From assembly GCA_937873255.1 (NCBI GenBank), contig CALMVM010000476.1, positions 7,324-13,359 on the forward strand: DNA of 6,036 nucleotides, given 5' to 3'. The DNA is from an uncultured Verrucomicrobiota bacterium. Its GTDB lineage: Bacteria; Verrucomicrobiota; Verrucomicrobiia; Chthoniobacterales; SZAS-18. Position 1 is the first letter of the stretch; each line of letters begins with the position of its first letter. A model generated the notes under the pieces. That model did not search any database, had not been told where the DNA came from, and saw only the letters and a list, made by a program, of their open reading frames with translations. The position numbers were made by a program, and so were the translations under genes. This document shows positions 6,035-6,036 of the stretch, piece after piece.

Positions 6035-6036
6035 AC

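Overview
The window is a compact, GC-rich bacterial chromosome segment. All four genes lie on the + strand in the order purA (3' end only) - uppS - sigma-54-dependent response regulator - mfd. Third codon positions are strongly G/C. I see no mobile element, CRISPR array, tRNA or rRNA. Every gene is recognisable and intact apart from purA, which enters from the left edge. The gene order, the missing Shine-Dalgarno sequences and the variant family motifs fit a Verrucomicrobiota-like organism (perhaps Opitutales). That placement is an inference from general impression, not a database match.

Layout. Positions 2-382 hold the last 126 residues of adenylosuccinate synthetase (purine synthesis). A 45-nt gap follows, with a perfect 8-bp hairpin ending eight nucleotides before the next ATG. 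Positions 428-1141 encode a cis-isoprenyl diphosphate synthase of the UppS family (lipid carrier for peptidoglycan). The last ~70 bp of uppS contain three consecutive perfect inverted repeats in a locally AT-richer patch with atypical codons. A 32-nt gap leads to 1174-2658, an NtrC-type activator (receiver, AAA+, Fis-type HTH) with an altered receiver acidic pocket. A 91-nt gap with a GC-rich composite hairpin follows. Positions 2750-6034 encode a full-length Mfd (transcription-repair coupling factor), whose stop lies two bases before the window end.

How the genes relate. They belong to different processes: purine synthesis, cell-wall lipid carrier, transcriptional control, and transcription-coupled repair. 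Close same-strand spacing is compatible with co-transcription, but no shared pathway is evident. The regulator has no partner kinase here, and I find no sigma-54 promoter in the gaps. I do not see a convincing undescribed multi-gene system. The best candidates for a second look are the inverted-repeat cluster ahead of the regulator, the regulator's unusual receiver, the hairpin in front of uppS, and lineage-type changes in PurA and Mfd.
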